6,026 nt of DNA. It comes from JAHFUI01 sp041485905. GTDB taxonomy: Bacteria > Acidobacteriota > Vicinamibacteria > Vicinamibacterales > CAVVIG01. Shown in pieces: positions 1-5,951 of the stretch. The DNA is taken from NCBI GenBank assembly GCA_041485905.1, contig JBGPKK010000254.1, positions 1-6,026 of the forward strand, written 5' to 3'. The stretch's first letter is position 1. Every line of letters starts with the position of its first letter. The translations under genes and the position numbers were made by a program. The notes under the pieces were generated by a model, which was given only the letters and a program-made list of their open reading frames with translations, was not told the DNA's origin and searched no databases.

Positions 1-2600
1 CCATCGGTCATGCCGGTCAGTTCGTACCGCTCGCGGCCGGTCAACCCGAGTGAAGCCGCCGAGGCGCCGGCAGGAAATTGCAGCGGCAGCACGCCCATGT
101 TCACCAGGTTGCTGCGGTGGATTCGCTCGAAGGTTTCGGCGATCACCGCTCTCACGCCAAGAAGCAGCGTCCCTTTCGCCGCCCAGTCGCGCGACGAGCC
201 CGACCCGTACTCCTTTCCCGCGAGGATAATCAGCGGAACGCCCGCCGCCTTGTACGCCATCGCGGCGTCGTAGATCGTCATCACGTCGCCGTCGGGCTGA
301 TACAACGTCCAGCCGCCTTCGGTGCCGGGAGCGAGCTGATTACGAAGACGGACGTTGGCGAACGTGCCCCGCATCATCACCTCGTGGTTGCCGCGCCGCG
401 CGCCGTACGAGTTGAAATCGTGGGGCTCGACGCCGTGCTCCATCAAGTACTTCCCGGCAGGGCTGTCTTTCTTGATCGATCCGGCCGGCGAGATGTGGTC
501 CGTCGTGATGCTGTCGCCAAGGAGCGCGAGCACGCGCGCGCCCGTGATCGCCTGGGGCGGGACGGGCACGAGCGTAACGGCGTCGAAGAACGGCGGATTG
601 CGGATGTAGGTCGAATCGGGCTCCCACGCGAACCGGTCGCCGGTCGGGACCGGCAGCGACTGCCACCGGTCGTCGCCGGCGAAGACGTCGGCGTACTGCT
701 CGCGAAACATGTCGGCGCGAACGGCGGCGAGCATCGTTTGCTGGATCTCGCGCTCCGCCGGCCATAGCTCGCGCAGATACACCGGCGCGCCCTTCGGATC
801 AACGCCGATGGGTTCCGTCGTGAGATCCAGCGTCATGCGGCCGGCCAGCGCGTAGGCGACGACGAGCGGAGGAGACGCGAGATAATTCGCGCGCACCTGC
901 TGCTGAATGCGGCCTTCAAAGTTCCGGTTCCCGCTCAGCACGGAGGCCACCACGAGATTTCGCGCGTCGATCTCGGCCGCCACATCGTCGGGCAACGGAC
1001 CGCTGTTGCCGATACATGTTGTGCATCCGTAGCCGACCAGGCTGAATCCGAGCTGGTCAAGATACGGAGTCAGCCCCGCCACGCGGAGATACTCGGTGAC
1101 GACCTTCGAGCCGGGAGCGAGGCTCGTTTTCACCCACGGCTGTCTGGTCAACCCGCGCTCGACCGCTTTTTTCGCCAGCAGGCCGGCGGCGATCATCACG
1201 CTCGGATTTGAGGTATTGGTGCAGCTCGTAATCGCGGCAATCACGACCGACCCGTGATCGAGCTGCCGCACGGCGGCCACGGAATCATCGGGCAGGTCGG
1301 CGACGGCGACGCCGCCCTCACTTGTCATCGCCGCTGCTGCCGCCCCCGCCGCGGGCGCGGCGGGCGTCGTGGCACTCTTCTTCGCTCCCGTCATCATCGA
1401 GCCGAGCGCCATCTGGAAGCTGCTCTTGGCCTGCTTGAGCGGGACCCGGTCCTGCGGCCGCTTCGGCCCAGCGAGGCTCGGCTCGACGGTGCCCAGGTCG
1501 AGCTCGATCGTTTCCGAGTACACCGGATCAAGCGCGTCCGGCAGGCGGAACAACCCCTGCGCTTTCGCATAGGCCTCGACGAGCTCCACGCGCGCCTGGT
1601 CTCTTCCGGTGAGCCGCAGGTAATCGAGCGTCATCTCATCGATCGGGAAGATCGCGATGGTCGCGCCGTACTCCGGGCACATGTTGCCGAGCGTCGCGCG
1701 ATCGGCGATCGTCAGGCGCTCGAGCCCCGGACCGAAGAACTCGACGAACTTCCCGACGACGCCGTGCTTGCGCAGGCGCTCGGTGATCGTCAGCACCAGG
1801 TCGGTGGCGGTCGCGCCCTCAAGCATCGCGCCGGTCAGGCGGACGCCGAGCACCTGAGGAATCAGCATCGAGATCGGCTGGCCGAGCATCGCCGCCTCCG
1901 CTTCGATGCCGCCAACGCCCCACCCCACCACACCCAGGCCGTTCACCATGGTCGTGTGCGAGTCGGTCCCTACGAGCGTGTCGGGATAGGCAATGGTGCC
2001 AGTCGGTCCGTCCGCGGACACGACAACTCGAGCGAGGTACTCGAGGTTCACCTGGTGCACAATGCCCGTGTCGGGCGGGACGACGCGGAAATTTCGAAAC
2101 GCGTTCTGGCCCCATCGCAGGAACCCGTATCGTTCCTTGTTGCGGGAGAACTCGAGCTCGGCGTTCAACTCGAACGCGTTGGCCTGATTGAAATAATCCA
2201 CCTGCACCGAGTGATCGATGACGAGCTCGACCGGCTGCAGCGGGTTGACCCTGTTGGGATCTCCGCCCAGACGCGCGATCCCATCGCGCATCGCCGCGAG
2301 ATCGACCACCGCGGGGACGCCGGTGAAGTCCTGAAGCAGGACCCGCGCCGGCACGAACGAGATTTCCTTCTGCACCGTGCTCTTCACATCCCAGCGCGCC
2401 AGCGCCTCGATGTCCTTCGCCTTCACGAACCGCTCGTCTTCGTGCCGCAGCAGATTCTCGAGGAGGATTTTGAGGGAGTACGGCAGCCGGGCAATTTCCG
2501 GAAATCCGGCCGCCTGCAGCCTGGGCAGGCTGTACACCTGAAACTGGCGCGCGCCGACCGTGACAGCCGTCCGCGTGCCGAAGCTGTTGGTGCTGGACAT
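1..2600 (-). CDS. acnA: aconitate hydratase (AcnA/IRP type), C-terminus cut by window edge
   Basis: This enzyme interconverts citrate and isocitrate through cis-aconitate in the TCA cycle, using a cytoplasmic [4Fe-4S] cluster. The reading frame is open without interruption from the ATG at 2600 to the left edge, giving about 866 residues. The three cluster ligands are visible: Cys460 in ITSCTNTS, and Cys526 and Cys529 in GYGCTTCIGN. Other family signatures are GTDSHTTMVNG (211-221), DSITTDHISPAG (696-707) and GKEYGSGSSRDW (795-806), the last being an active-site loop with the substrate-binding Ser/Arg pair. The cysteines sit 25 residues later than in E. coli AcnA (435/501/504 from memory). This is mostly explained by an Ala/Pro-rich insert at about 409-425. 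By comparison with E. coli, roughly 50 C-terminal residues lie outside the window. The ATG is preceded by GAGGA seven bases upstream, which supports this start. A weak -10-like TACGAT (minus strand, 2622-2627) has no convincing -35. Confidence 0.96.
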   Translation of the reverse strand, partial: MSSTNSFGTRTAVTVGARQFQVYSLPRLQAAGFPEIARLPYSLKILLENLLRHEDERFVKAKDIEALARWDVKSTVQKEISFVPARVLLQDFTGVPAVVDLAAMRDGIARLGGDPNRVNPLQPVELVIDHSVQVDYFNQANAFELNAELEFSRNKERYGFLRWGQNAFRNFRVVPPDTGIVHQVNLEYLARVVVSADGPTGTIAYPDTLVGTDSHTTMVNGLGVVGWGVGGIEAEAAMLGQPISMLIPQVLGVRLTGAMLEGATATDLVLTITERLRKHGVVGKFVEFFGPGLERLTIADRATLGNMCPEYGATIAIFPIDEMTLDYLRLTGRDQARVELVEAYAKAQGLFRLPDALDPVYSETIELDLGTVEPSLAGPKRPQDRVPLKQAKSSFQMALGSMMTGAKKSATTPAAPAAGAAAAAMTSEGGVAVADLPDDSVAAVRQLDHGSVVIAAITSCTNTSNPSVMIAAGLLAKKAVERGLTRQPWVKTSLAPGSKVVTEYLRVAGLTPYLDQLGFSLVGYGCTTCIGNSGPLPDDVAAEIDARNLVVASVLSGNRNFEGRIQQQVRANYLASPPLVVAYALAGRMTLDLTTEPIGVDPKGAPVYLRELWPAEREIQQTMLAAVRADMFREQYADVFAGDDRWQSLPVPTGDRFAWEPDSTYIRNPPFFDAVTLVPVPPQAITGARVLALLGDSITTDHISPAGSIKKDSPAGKYLMEHGVEPHDFNSYGARRGNHEVMMRGTFANVRLRNQLAPGTEGGWTLYQPDGDVMTIYDAAMAYKAAGVPLIILAGKEYGSGSSRDWAAKGTLLLGVRAVIAETFERIHRSNLVNMGVLPLQFPAGASAASLGLTGRERYELTGMTD

Positions 2601-2607
2601 CACGCAG

Positions 2608-2612
2608 TCCTC
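2608..2612 (-). promoter_or_regulatory. Shine-Dalgarno of acnA
   Basis: Read on the minus strand this is GAGGA, seven bases before the ATG at 2600. It fixes the acnA start and leaves only about 50 bp between it and the double-hairpin repeat. Any dedicated acnA promoter must therefore lie in 2613-2662 or overlap the repeat. Confidence 0.7.
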
Positions 2613-2662
2613 AAAAGCGTCATCGTACCACACGGGTGGCGGTCGCCAGGGCAGGAGCCTTC

Positions 2663-2720
2663 ATGTGGCGCAGGGCTTCAGCCCTGCGATCCAACGCAGC
2701 CCTCAAGGGCTGCGCCACAT
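2663..2720. repeat. double-hairpin inverted repeat, REP/BIME-like
   Basis: Two near-perfect hairpins stand in opposite orientation. The first is CGCAGGGCTTCAGCCCTGCG (2669-2688) and the second is CGCAGCCCTCAAGGGCTGCG (2695-2714). Each has a 9-bp stem and a 2-base centre. Matching outer arms ATGTGGCGCAG/CTGCGCCACAT close the whole 58 bp into a larger palindrome. A GTGG tetranucleotide (2665-2668) sits before the first hairpin and its complement CCAC (2715-2718) after the second. This is the layout of REP elements mobilised by RAYT-type (TnpA-REP) transposases, arranged as an inverted pair (BIME). The element begins on the last base of the permease stop codon, so it may also stop or slow transcription between the transporter and acnA, or protect the 3' end of the mRNA. 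There is no U-tract, so a classical intrinsic terminator is less likely. Family assignment is inference; the palindromes are seen directly. Confidence 0.8.
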
Positions 2721-4246
2721 CATTTCGCGTTCAGAAACCGGCGCGCAATCGCCGCGGGATCTTCGTGCAGCGCGTCGGCGGCGTAGTTCATCGCCTGCAT
2801 ATCGGCGGCGGAAATGCGTCCGGCGAGCGCTTCGAGGGCGACCCGCACGCGCGGGTAGCGGAGCAAGATCTCCGCTCGAGCGACAGGCGCCGCATCGTAC
2901 GGAGGAAAGTAATGGCGGTTGTCTTCGAGGCGGAACAAATCGAGGCCTTTGATCAAGCCGGCTGTGGCGTCACCCGCGATCAGATCGACCTGCCCTGATG
3001 CCAGGGCCCGGTAGCTCAGGGTGAGGTCCATCACGTGCGGCGAGTCGAGGAATCGCAGTCCGTACGTCTTCGCCAGACCAGGATAGCCATCGGGCCGGTC
3101 CAGGAACTCGTAACCGAAGCCGGCGCGCCAATGCGGCGTCTCCCTTGCCGCATCGTCGATCGTCCGGAGACCGCGGTCGCGCGCATCGCGGCCGCGCACG
3201 AGAATGGCAAAGGTGTTGTCGAAGCCAAGCGGCGGCAGCAGGGTACGGCCGGTGCGCGCGTACAAATCGCGAACGCGGTCGTAGACGGTGTTGGATTCGG
3301 TCGAGAGCGGCTGATGGAACACCGCCGTGAGCGACGTGCCTGTGTACTCGACGTAGACGTCGATGTCGCCGCCGAGGAGCGCGCGATCGCAGATCAGCGT
3401 GCCACCGAGATTCAAGCGCCGGTCGACAGTAAGGTCCGTCCCGCGCTCAATCGCTTGCGCGACGAGCTCGCCGAGGATGACTTGTTCGGTGAAGTTCTTC
3501 GACCCCACGACAATCGTCCTGGCCGATCGTCCGGCGAGGGCGACGCTCGAGACGATCACGATGGCGACGACGGCGGCCGCGAGACCGGCTGTGACGCGAC
3601 CCGATCGCGAGTGGCGCCGCGCTGAGAGGTGGCGCTCTACCCACAGCAAGCCAGCGTCGACCGCCAGGGCCAGCAGCGCCGCCGGAATGGCCCCGGCGAG
3701 GATGACCGTCGAGTCGACCATCGACAGCCCGCGGTAGATGTACTCCCCGAGACCGCCCGCGCCGATTGCGGCCGCGATTGTGGCGGACCCGACACCCACC
3801 ACGGCTGCGACGCGCACGCCGGCGACGATGGACGGCAGCGCGAGCGGCAGCTCCACGTGCCGGAGCAGCTCGCGGGGTGCCATACCCATCGCCACGCCGG
3901 CCTCACGGATCGATCGATCGATGCCGTTGAGACCGGCGATTGTGGTGCGCACGATCGGCAGTAGACCGTACAGGATCAGGACCACGATCGCCGCGCGCGC
4001 GCCGACCCCGCCCAGAAACGGCACCGGCAACAGGAATCCGAACATCGCAAGACTGGGCACCGTCTGAACGATGTTGGCCATGCCGACCAGCGGCGCGCTG
4101 AGACGAGGACGGCGAGCCGCGAACACGCCGAGCGGCACGCCCAACGCCACTGCTGCCAGCGTCGACACGGCCACCAGCAACACGTGCTGGCCCAACGCAG
4201 ACGCGAGCTCGGTGCGATGAGTCAGCCAGAATCGTATGACGCCCAT
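2720..4246 (-). CDS. ABC importer permease fused to substrate-binding domain (osmoprotectant/quaternary-amine family)
   Basis: This is a 508-residue fusion. Residues 1-205 form a BPD_transp_1 permease with about five hydrophobic segments (roughly 20-42, 52-75, 85-105, 141-165, 180-203) and an EAA loop (115-140, EAGVAMGMAPRELL at its start) that contacts the ATPase. A further membrane segment (218-238) links to an OpuAC-type substrate-binding domain (244-508). That domain opens with VGSKNFTEQ (247-255) and contains LNLGGT, DVYVEYTGT, DRPDGYPGL and YFPPYDAAP, all typical of the glycine betaine/choline/carnitine clan. The binding domain would sit outside the membrane, tethered to the permease, so no separate binding protein is needed. 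The start is taken at ATG 4246; an in-frame TTG at 4249 is possible. The gene lies 15 bp after the ATPase stop. The substrate is not readable: betaine, choline or carnitine are likely by family. Ergothioneine (EgtU, a fusion of similar length in Streptococcus pneumoniae) is a real alternative. Confidence 0.93.
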   Translation of the reverse strand: MGVIRFWLTHRTELASALGQHVLLVAVSTLAAVALGVPLGVFAARRPRLSAPLVGMANIVQTVPSLAMFGFLLPVPFLGGVGARAAIVVLILYGLLPIVRTTIAGLNGIDRSIREAGVAMGMAPRELLRHVELPLALPSIVAGVRVAAVVGVGSATIAAAIGAGGLGEYIYRGLSMVDSTVILAGAIPAALLALAVDAGLLWVERHLSARRHSRSGRVTAGLAAAVVAIVIVSSVALAGRSARTIVVGSKNFTEQVILGELVAQAIERGTDLTVDRRLNLGGTLICDRALLGGDIDVYVEYTGTSLTAVFHQPLSTESNTVYDRVRDLYARTGRTLLPPLGFDNTFAILVRGRDARDRGLRTIDDAARETPHWRAGFGYEFLDRPDGYPGLAKTYGLRFLDSPHVMDLTLSYRALASGQVDLIAGDATAGLIKGLDLFRLEDNRHYFPPYDAAPVARAEILLRYPRVRVALEALAGRISAADMQAMNYAADALHEDPAAIARRFLNAK

Positions 4247-4261
4247 CAAACCTGGTCCGTC

Positions 4262-5017
4262 CTATCCGATCGGTTTCATGGAGACGGTATCGAGCAGCCG
4301 GCGGACCCGGGGGTCGTCCGAGCTCACGATGACGCCGGGCCGATCGCACGCGATCAGCCGGCCTTCTTCCAGCACACCGAGGCGGTCGGCGAGCTTCAGG
4401 GCCTCGCTCATATCGTGCGTGACGATGATGACCGTCTTGCGGAGGCGGGCCTGAATCCTTCGAAACTCCGCCTGCAGCTCCGCGCGCGTGACCGGGTCGA
4501 GCGCACCGAACGGTTCGTCCATCAACAGGATCTGCGGATCGGCGGCCAACGCGCGCGCCACGCCGACGCGCTGGCGCTGGCCGCCCGACAGCTCGTCCGG
4601 CCAGCGATCACGGTAGGTGTGTGGGGCCAGACCGATCAGCTCGAGGAGCTCGTCGACCCGCGCCGCAACACGTTCCACGCCCCACGCCTCGAGGCGAGGT
4701 ACCACGGCGATGTTGCCTCCCACGGTCATGTGCGGAAACAACCCGACCTCCTGGATCACGTAGCCGACCGATCGGCGGAGTCGAATCGGGTCCCAGTCCC
4801 GCGTGTCCGTGCCCGCCACCAGCACATGGCCGGCCTGCGGCAGAAGCATGCGGTTGACGAGCTTCAGCGCGGTGGTCTTGCCAGCTCCGCTTCGCCCGAC
4901 AAGCGCAATGACCTCACCGACATCAACGCTGAGTTCGAAATGGTCGAGCACGCGCGGCGCGTCAGCGCGACTGTAGCCGACGTCATGAAATTCGATGGCT
5001 GGCACGGCCGAGGTCAT
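4262..5017 (-). CDS. ABC importer ATP-binding protein (osmoprotectant/quaternary-amine family)
   Basis: This 251-residue ATPase would energise the permease/binding-protein fusion encoded next. All ABC motifs are intact: Walker A GRSGAGKTT (41-49), Q-loop Gln89 in VIQEVGLFPH, signature LSGGQ (142-146), Walker B ILLMDE (162-167), D-loop ALD (171-173) and H-loop His200 in IIVTHDMSEAL. The overall sequence matches the ProV/OpuCA/OpuBA group. At this length it ends soon after the nucleotide-binding domain, so it lacks the C-terminal tandem CBS domains that osmosensing OpuA/OpuCA ATPases (around 380-400 residues) carry. Control of transport by ionic strength through CBS domains is therefore not expected. 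The ATG at 5017 has only a weak upstream GAAG as ribosome-binding site, but no better start precedes the first beta strand. I see no convincing promoter in the AT-richer sequence upstream. It forms a two-gene operon with the following gene. Confidence 0.94.
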   Translation of the reverse strand: MTSAVPAIEFHDVGYSRADAPRVLDHFELSVDVGEVIALVGRSGAGKTTALKLVNRMLLPQAGHVLVAGTDTRDWDPIRLRRSVGYVIQEVGLFPHMTVGGNIAVVPRLEAWGVERVAARVDELLELIGLAPHTYRDRWPDELSGGQRQRVGVARALAADPQILLMDEPFGALDPVTRAELQAEFRRIQARLRKTVIIVTHDMSEALKLADRLGVLEEGRLIACDRPGVIVSSDDPRVRRLLDTVSMKPIG

Positions 5018-5049
5018 CTTCGCACGGAGGCACGTGCAGCCTCAGAGAA

Positions 5050-5084
5050 AGTTCAAAGTGCAAAGGTCAAAGTTCAGAGTAAGT
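5050..5084. repeat. degenerate 7-bp tandem repeat
   Basis: Successive units read AGTTCAA (5050-5056), AGTGCAA (5057-5063), AGGTCAA (5064-5070), AGTTCAG (5071-5077) and a decayed AGTAAGT (5078-5084). The strict period of seven and the one- to two-base drift are seen directly. Runs of AAGTTCAA-like heptamers are, as far as I recall, scattered through intergenic DNA of several GC-rich soil bacteria, including Acidobacteriota. No function can be read. The repeat lies in the 5' leader of the transporter operon. Confidence 0.75.
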
Positions 5085-5165
5085 GAACAATAGGCATGGA
5101 TGATTTTCTGTACCTTCGAGTATGTCGCCAGCTTGAATCCTTGTGTGCCTAACCGCTTCAGCATC

Positions 5166-5201
5166 AGCCGAGGCGCGCTCGATCTCAACGGCGCCACGGC
5201 T
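5166..5201. repeat. imperfect hairpin upstream of higBA
   Basis: Arms AGCCGAGGCGC (5166-5176) and GCGCCACGGCT (5191-5201) pair at 10 of 11 positions across a 14-base loop. GCCTAAC (5147-5153), which fits an integron R'' box, lies just before it, but I find no matching R' box after the hairpin. It may be the remains of an attC site or simply a hairpin between divergent genes. Confidence 0.45.
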
Positions 5202-5220
5202 ACACGGGGAGGTAACCGGA

Positions 5221-5249
5221 TTGTGATCTGTAACCACATACGTTACACT
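5221..5249 (+). promoter_or_regulatory. predicted sigma70-type promoter of higBA
   Basis: TTGTGA (5221-5226) and TACACT (5244-5249) are separated by exactly 17 bp and match the -35 and -10 consensus at four of six positions each. Transcription would begin about seven bases after the -10 box, at or next to the GTG start of higB (5257). The toxin mRNA would then be leaderless or nearly so. No Shine-Dalgarno is visible before higB, which agrees with this. Confidence 0.5.
5229..5247. promoter_or_regulatory. palindromic operator, probable HigA binding site
   Basis: TGTAAC (5229-5234) and GTTACA (5242-5247) form a perfect 6-bp inverted repeat with a 7-base spacer. It overlaps the predicted promoter spacer and -10 box. 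A further GTAACC half-site at 5212-5217 repeats, 18 bp upstream, the GTAACC at 5230-5235. HigA antitoxins are known to bind short inverted repeats over their own promoters, so autorepression by HigA is the natural reading. The palindrome is seen; the binding is inferred. Confidence 0.55.
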
Positions 5250-5256
5250 GATTCCG

Positions 5257-5538
5257 GTGGCGATCAAGGGATTTCGGCACAAGGGCCTGGAACAGTTCTT
5301 CGCCACCGGCACCAAGCGCGGCATTCAAGCCAAGCATGTGGATCGATTGCGACTGATTCTCGGCACCCTCAACGCCGCGACGATCCCGAAGGACATGAAC
5401 TTGCCCGGCCTGGGCCTCCATGAACTTCAAGGTGCTCGGAAGGGCACCTGGGCGGTCAAAGTCAGCGGCAACTGGCGGGTGACGTTCGGGTTTGCCGGCA
5501 CGGACATCGACGGCGTGGACTACGAAGACTACCACTGA
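5257..5538 (+). CDS. higB: HigB-type toxin of a type II toxin-antitoxin system (RelE/ParE superfamily)
   Basis: This 93-residue protein belongs to the HigB/GraT group of RelE-like toxins, which act as mRNA interferases at the ribosome. Seen features are the N-terminal IKGFRHKGLEQFF segment (3-15), the helix around AKHVDRLRLILGTL (25-38), DMNLPG (46-51), the core strand block from His55 to Phe79 with KGTW (62-65) and GNWRVTF (71-77), and the closing YEDYH (89-93). Arg74 and the C-terminal His93 lie where the family keeps catalytic or structural residues. Length is normal for the family (about 92-93). The start is the GTG at 5257: homologues begin MIKSF or similar, and no other start fits. There is no Shine-Dalgarno and the predicted promoter ends only seven bases upstream, suggesting leaderless translation. 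The partner antitoxin gene follows nine bases after the stop. No residue typical of the family appears lost, so the toxin is probably active. Confidence 0.93.
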   Translation: MAIKGFRHKGLEQFFATGTKRGIQAKHVDRLRLILGTLNAATIPKDMNLPGLGLHELQGARKGTWAVKVSGNWRVTFGFAGTDIDGVDYEDYH

Positions 5539-5540
5539 GG
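5536..5540 (+). promoter_or_regulatory. Shine-Dalgarno of higA overlapping the higB stop
   Basis: TGAGG at 5536-5540 contains the higB stop TGA and ends seven bases before the ATG at 5548. It favours that ATG over the adjacent in-frame GTG at 5545. The overlap suggests translational coupling of antitoxin to toxin, while giving the antitoxin a stronger ribosome-binding site than the toxin has. Confidence 0.65.
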
Positions 5541-5547
5541 TTGAGTG

Positions 5548-5835
5548 ATGAAGATGCACAATCCTCCGCATCCCGGCGAAGTGATTCGGGAACTCTGCCT
5601 GAAGCCTCTCGGTCTCACGGTGACGGAGGCGGCCCGTGCGCTGAGGGTCAGTCGCAAGACCTTGTCGGGTATTCTCAATGGCCGCGCGGGGATCAGTCCC
5701 GAGATGGCCGTTCGGTTGTCGCTCGCCTTCGGGACGACCGCCGAGAGCTGGATGAATCAGCAGGTCCAGTACGACCTCTGGCACGCTGAACGGAACCGAA
5801 AGAAGCTTCGCGTTGCCAGGTTGTCCGCAGCCTGA
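5548..5835 (+). CDS. higA: HigA-type antitoxin, XRE-family DNA-binding protein
   Basis: This 95-residue antitoxin neutralises HigB by direct binding and normally represses the operon. The N-terminus MKMHNPPHPGEVIREL is the hallmark opening of HigA. A helix-turn-helix follows: LTVTEAARALRVSRKTLSGI at about 24-43, with ARALRVSRKTLSGILNGR as its core. Then come SPEMAVRLSLAFGTTAESWM and the C-terminal helix QYDLWHAERN, all usual for the family. The ATG at 5548 is chosen because of its Shine-Dalgarno and because homologues start with M(K/R)MHNPPHPGE; a GTG at 5545 would add one residue. Toxin-then-antitoxin order is the characteristic HigBA arrangement. The palindrome at 5229-5247 is its likely operator. 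Confidence 0.94.
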   Translation: MKMHNPPHPGEVIRELCLKPLGLTVTEAARALRVSRKTLSGILNGRAGISPEMAVRLSLAFGTTAESWMNQQVQYDLWHAERNRKKLRVARLSAA

Positions 5836-5859
5836 TCAACTAAAGCTCGTTTCAATTCC

Positions 5860-5951
5860 GGCTAACGCAACGGCGCTGAGCTGCGGCGCGGCGTCGTCCG
5901 CCTCATCACCGACTTGCCGAGCGCCGCCAACTCCAGCGCGCGTGGTTAGCC
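5860..5951. repeat. 92-bp imperfect palindrome, integron attC-like site
   Basis: The ends are perfect complements: GGCTAAC (5860-5866) and GTTAGCC (5945-5951). Inside them lie unequal unpaired spacers of six and five bases. An inner stem follows, pairing GCGCTG-AGCTG-CGGCGC-GGC on the left with the right arm, apart from one G-T mismatch and three single extra bases, all on the right arm. Outer R boxes, an unpaired spacer, an inner L stem with extrahelical bases on one arm and a variable loop are the architecture of attC sites, and 92 bp is within their size range. Against this, each R box departs at one position from RYYYAAC/GTTRRRY, and the arm carrying the extra bases is opposite to that in typical cassettes read in the higBA direction. 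It could instead be a long hairpin or a MITE-like palindrome. There is no T-tract for a classical terminator. Confidence 0.5.

Larger units (their letters stand above)
5018..5220. other. divergent intergenic region between the transporter and higBA
   Basis: No gene is supported here. The stretch contains a degenerate 7-bp tandem repeat close to the ATPase start (5050-5084), an AT-richer segment (about 5085-5140), and a hairpin preceded by GCCTAAC (5147-5201). Short open frames in it have no recognisable protein features and are not backed by ribosome-binding sites. Confidence 0.6.

Noticed and set aside
78..767. Plus-strand open frames over the left end
   Set aside because: They are antisense to the acnA 3' half, are rich in Arg, Val and Ala, and have no ribosome-binding site or recognisable motif.
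1..2600. Possible frameshift or pseudogene in acnA
   Set aside because: Key motifs from the ATG at 2600 through to the window edge fall in one frame. The protein is incomplete only because the window ends.
2613..2662. A dedicated acnA promoter
   Set aside because: TACGAT on the minus strand (2622-2627) resembles a -10 box, but no -35-like hexamer lies 16-18 bp upstream, so it is not listed as a feature.
1254..2786. A 510-codon open frame on the plus strand
   Set aside because: It lies antisense to acnA, which has the full set of aconitase motifs. The translation is Arg/His-rich low-complexity text with no domain, as expected for the shadow of a GC-rich gene.
4184..5086. A 300-codon plus-strand frame opposite the ATPase
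   Set aside because: The minus-strand ATPase has every ABC motif in order; the plus-strand translation shows nothing recognisable.
5200..5784. A 194-codon minus-strand frame opposite higBA
   Set aside because: Both plus-strand genes match HigB and HigA throughout. The antisense frame has no recognisable features.
5860..5951. Intrinsic terminator for higBA
   Set aside because: The stem is long and bulged with a loop of many bases and no following T-run, so a classical rho-independent terminator is a poorer fit than an attC-like or MITE-like palindrome.
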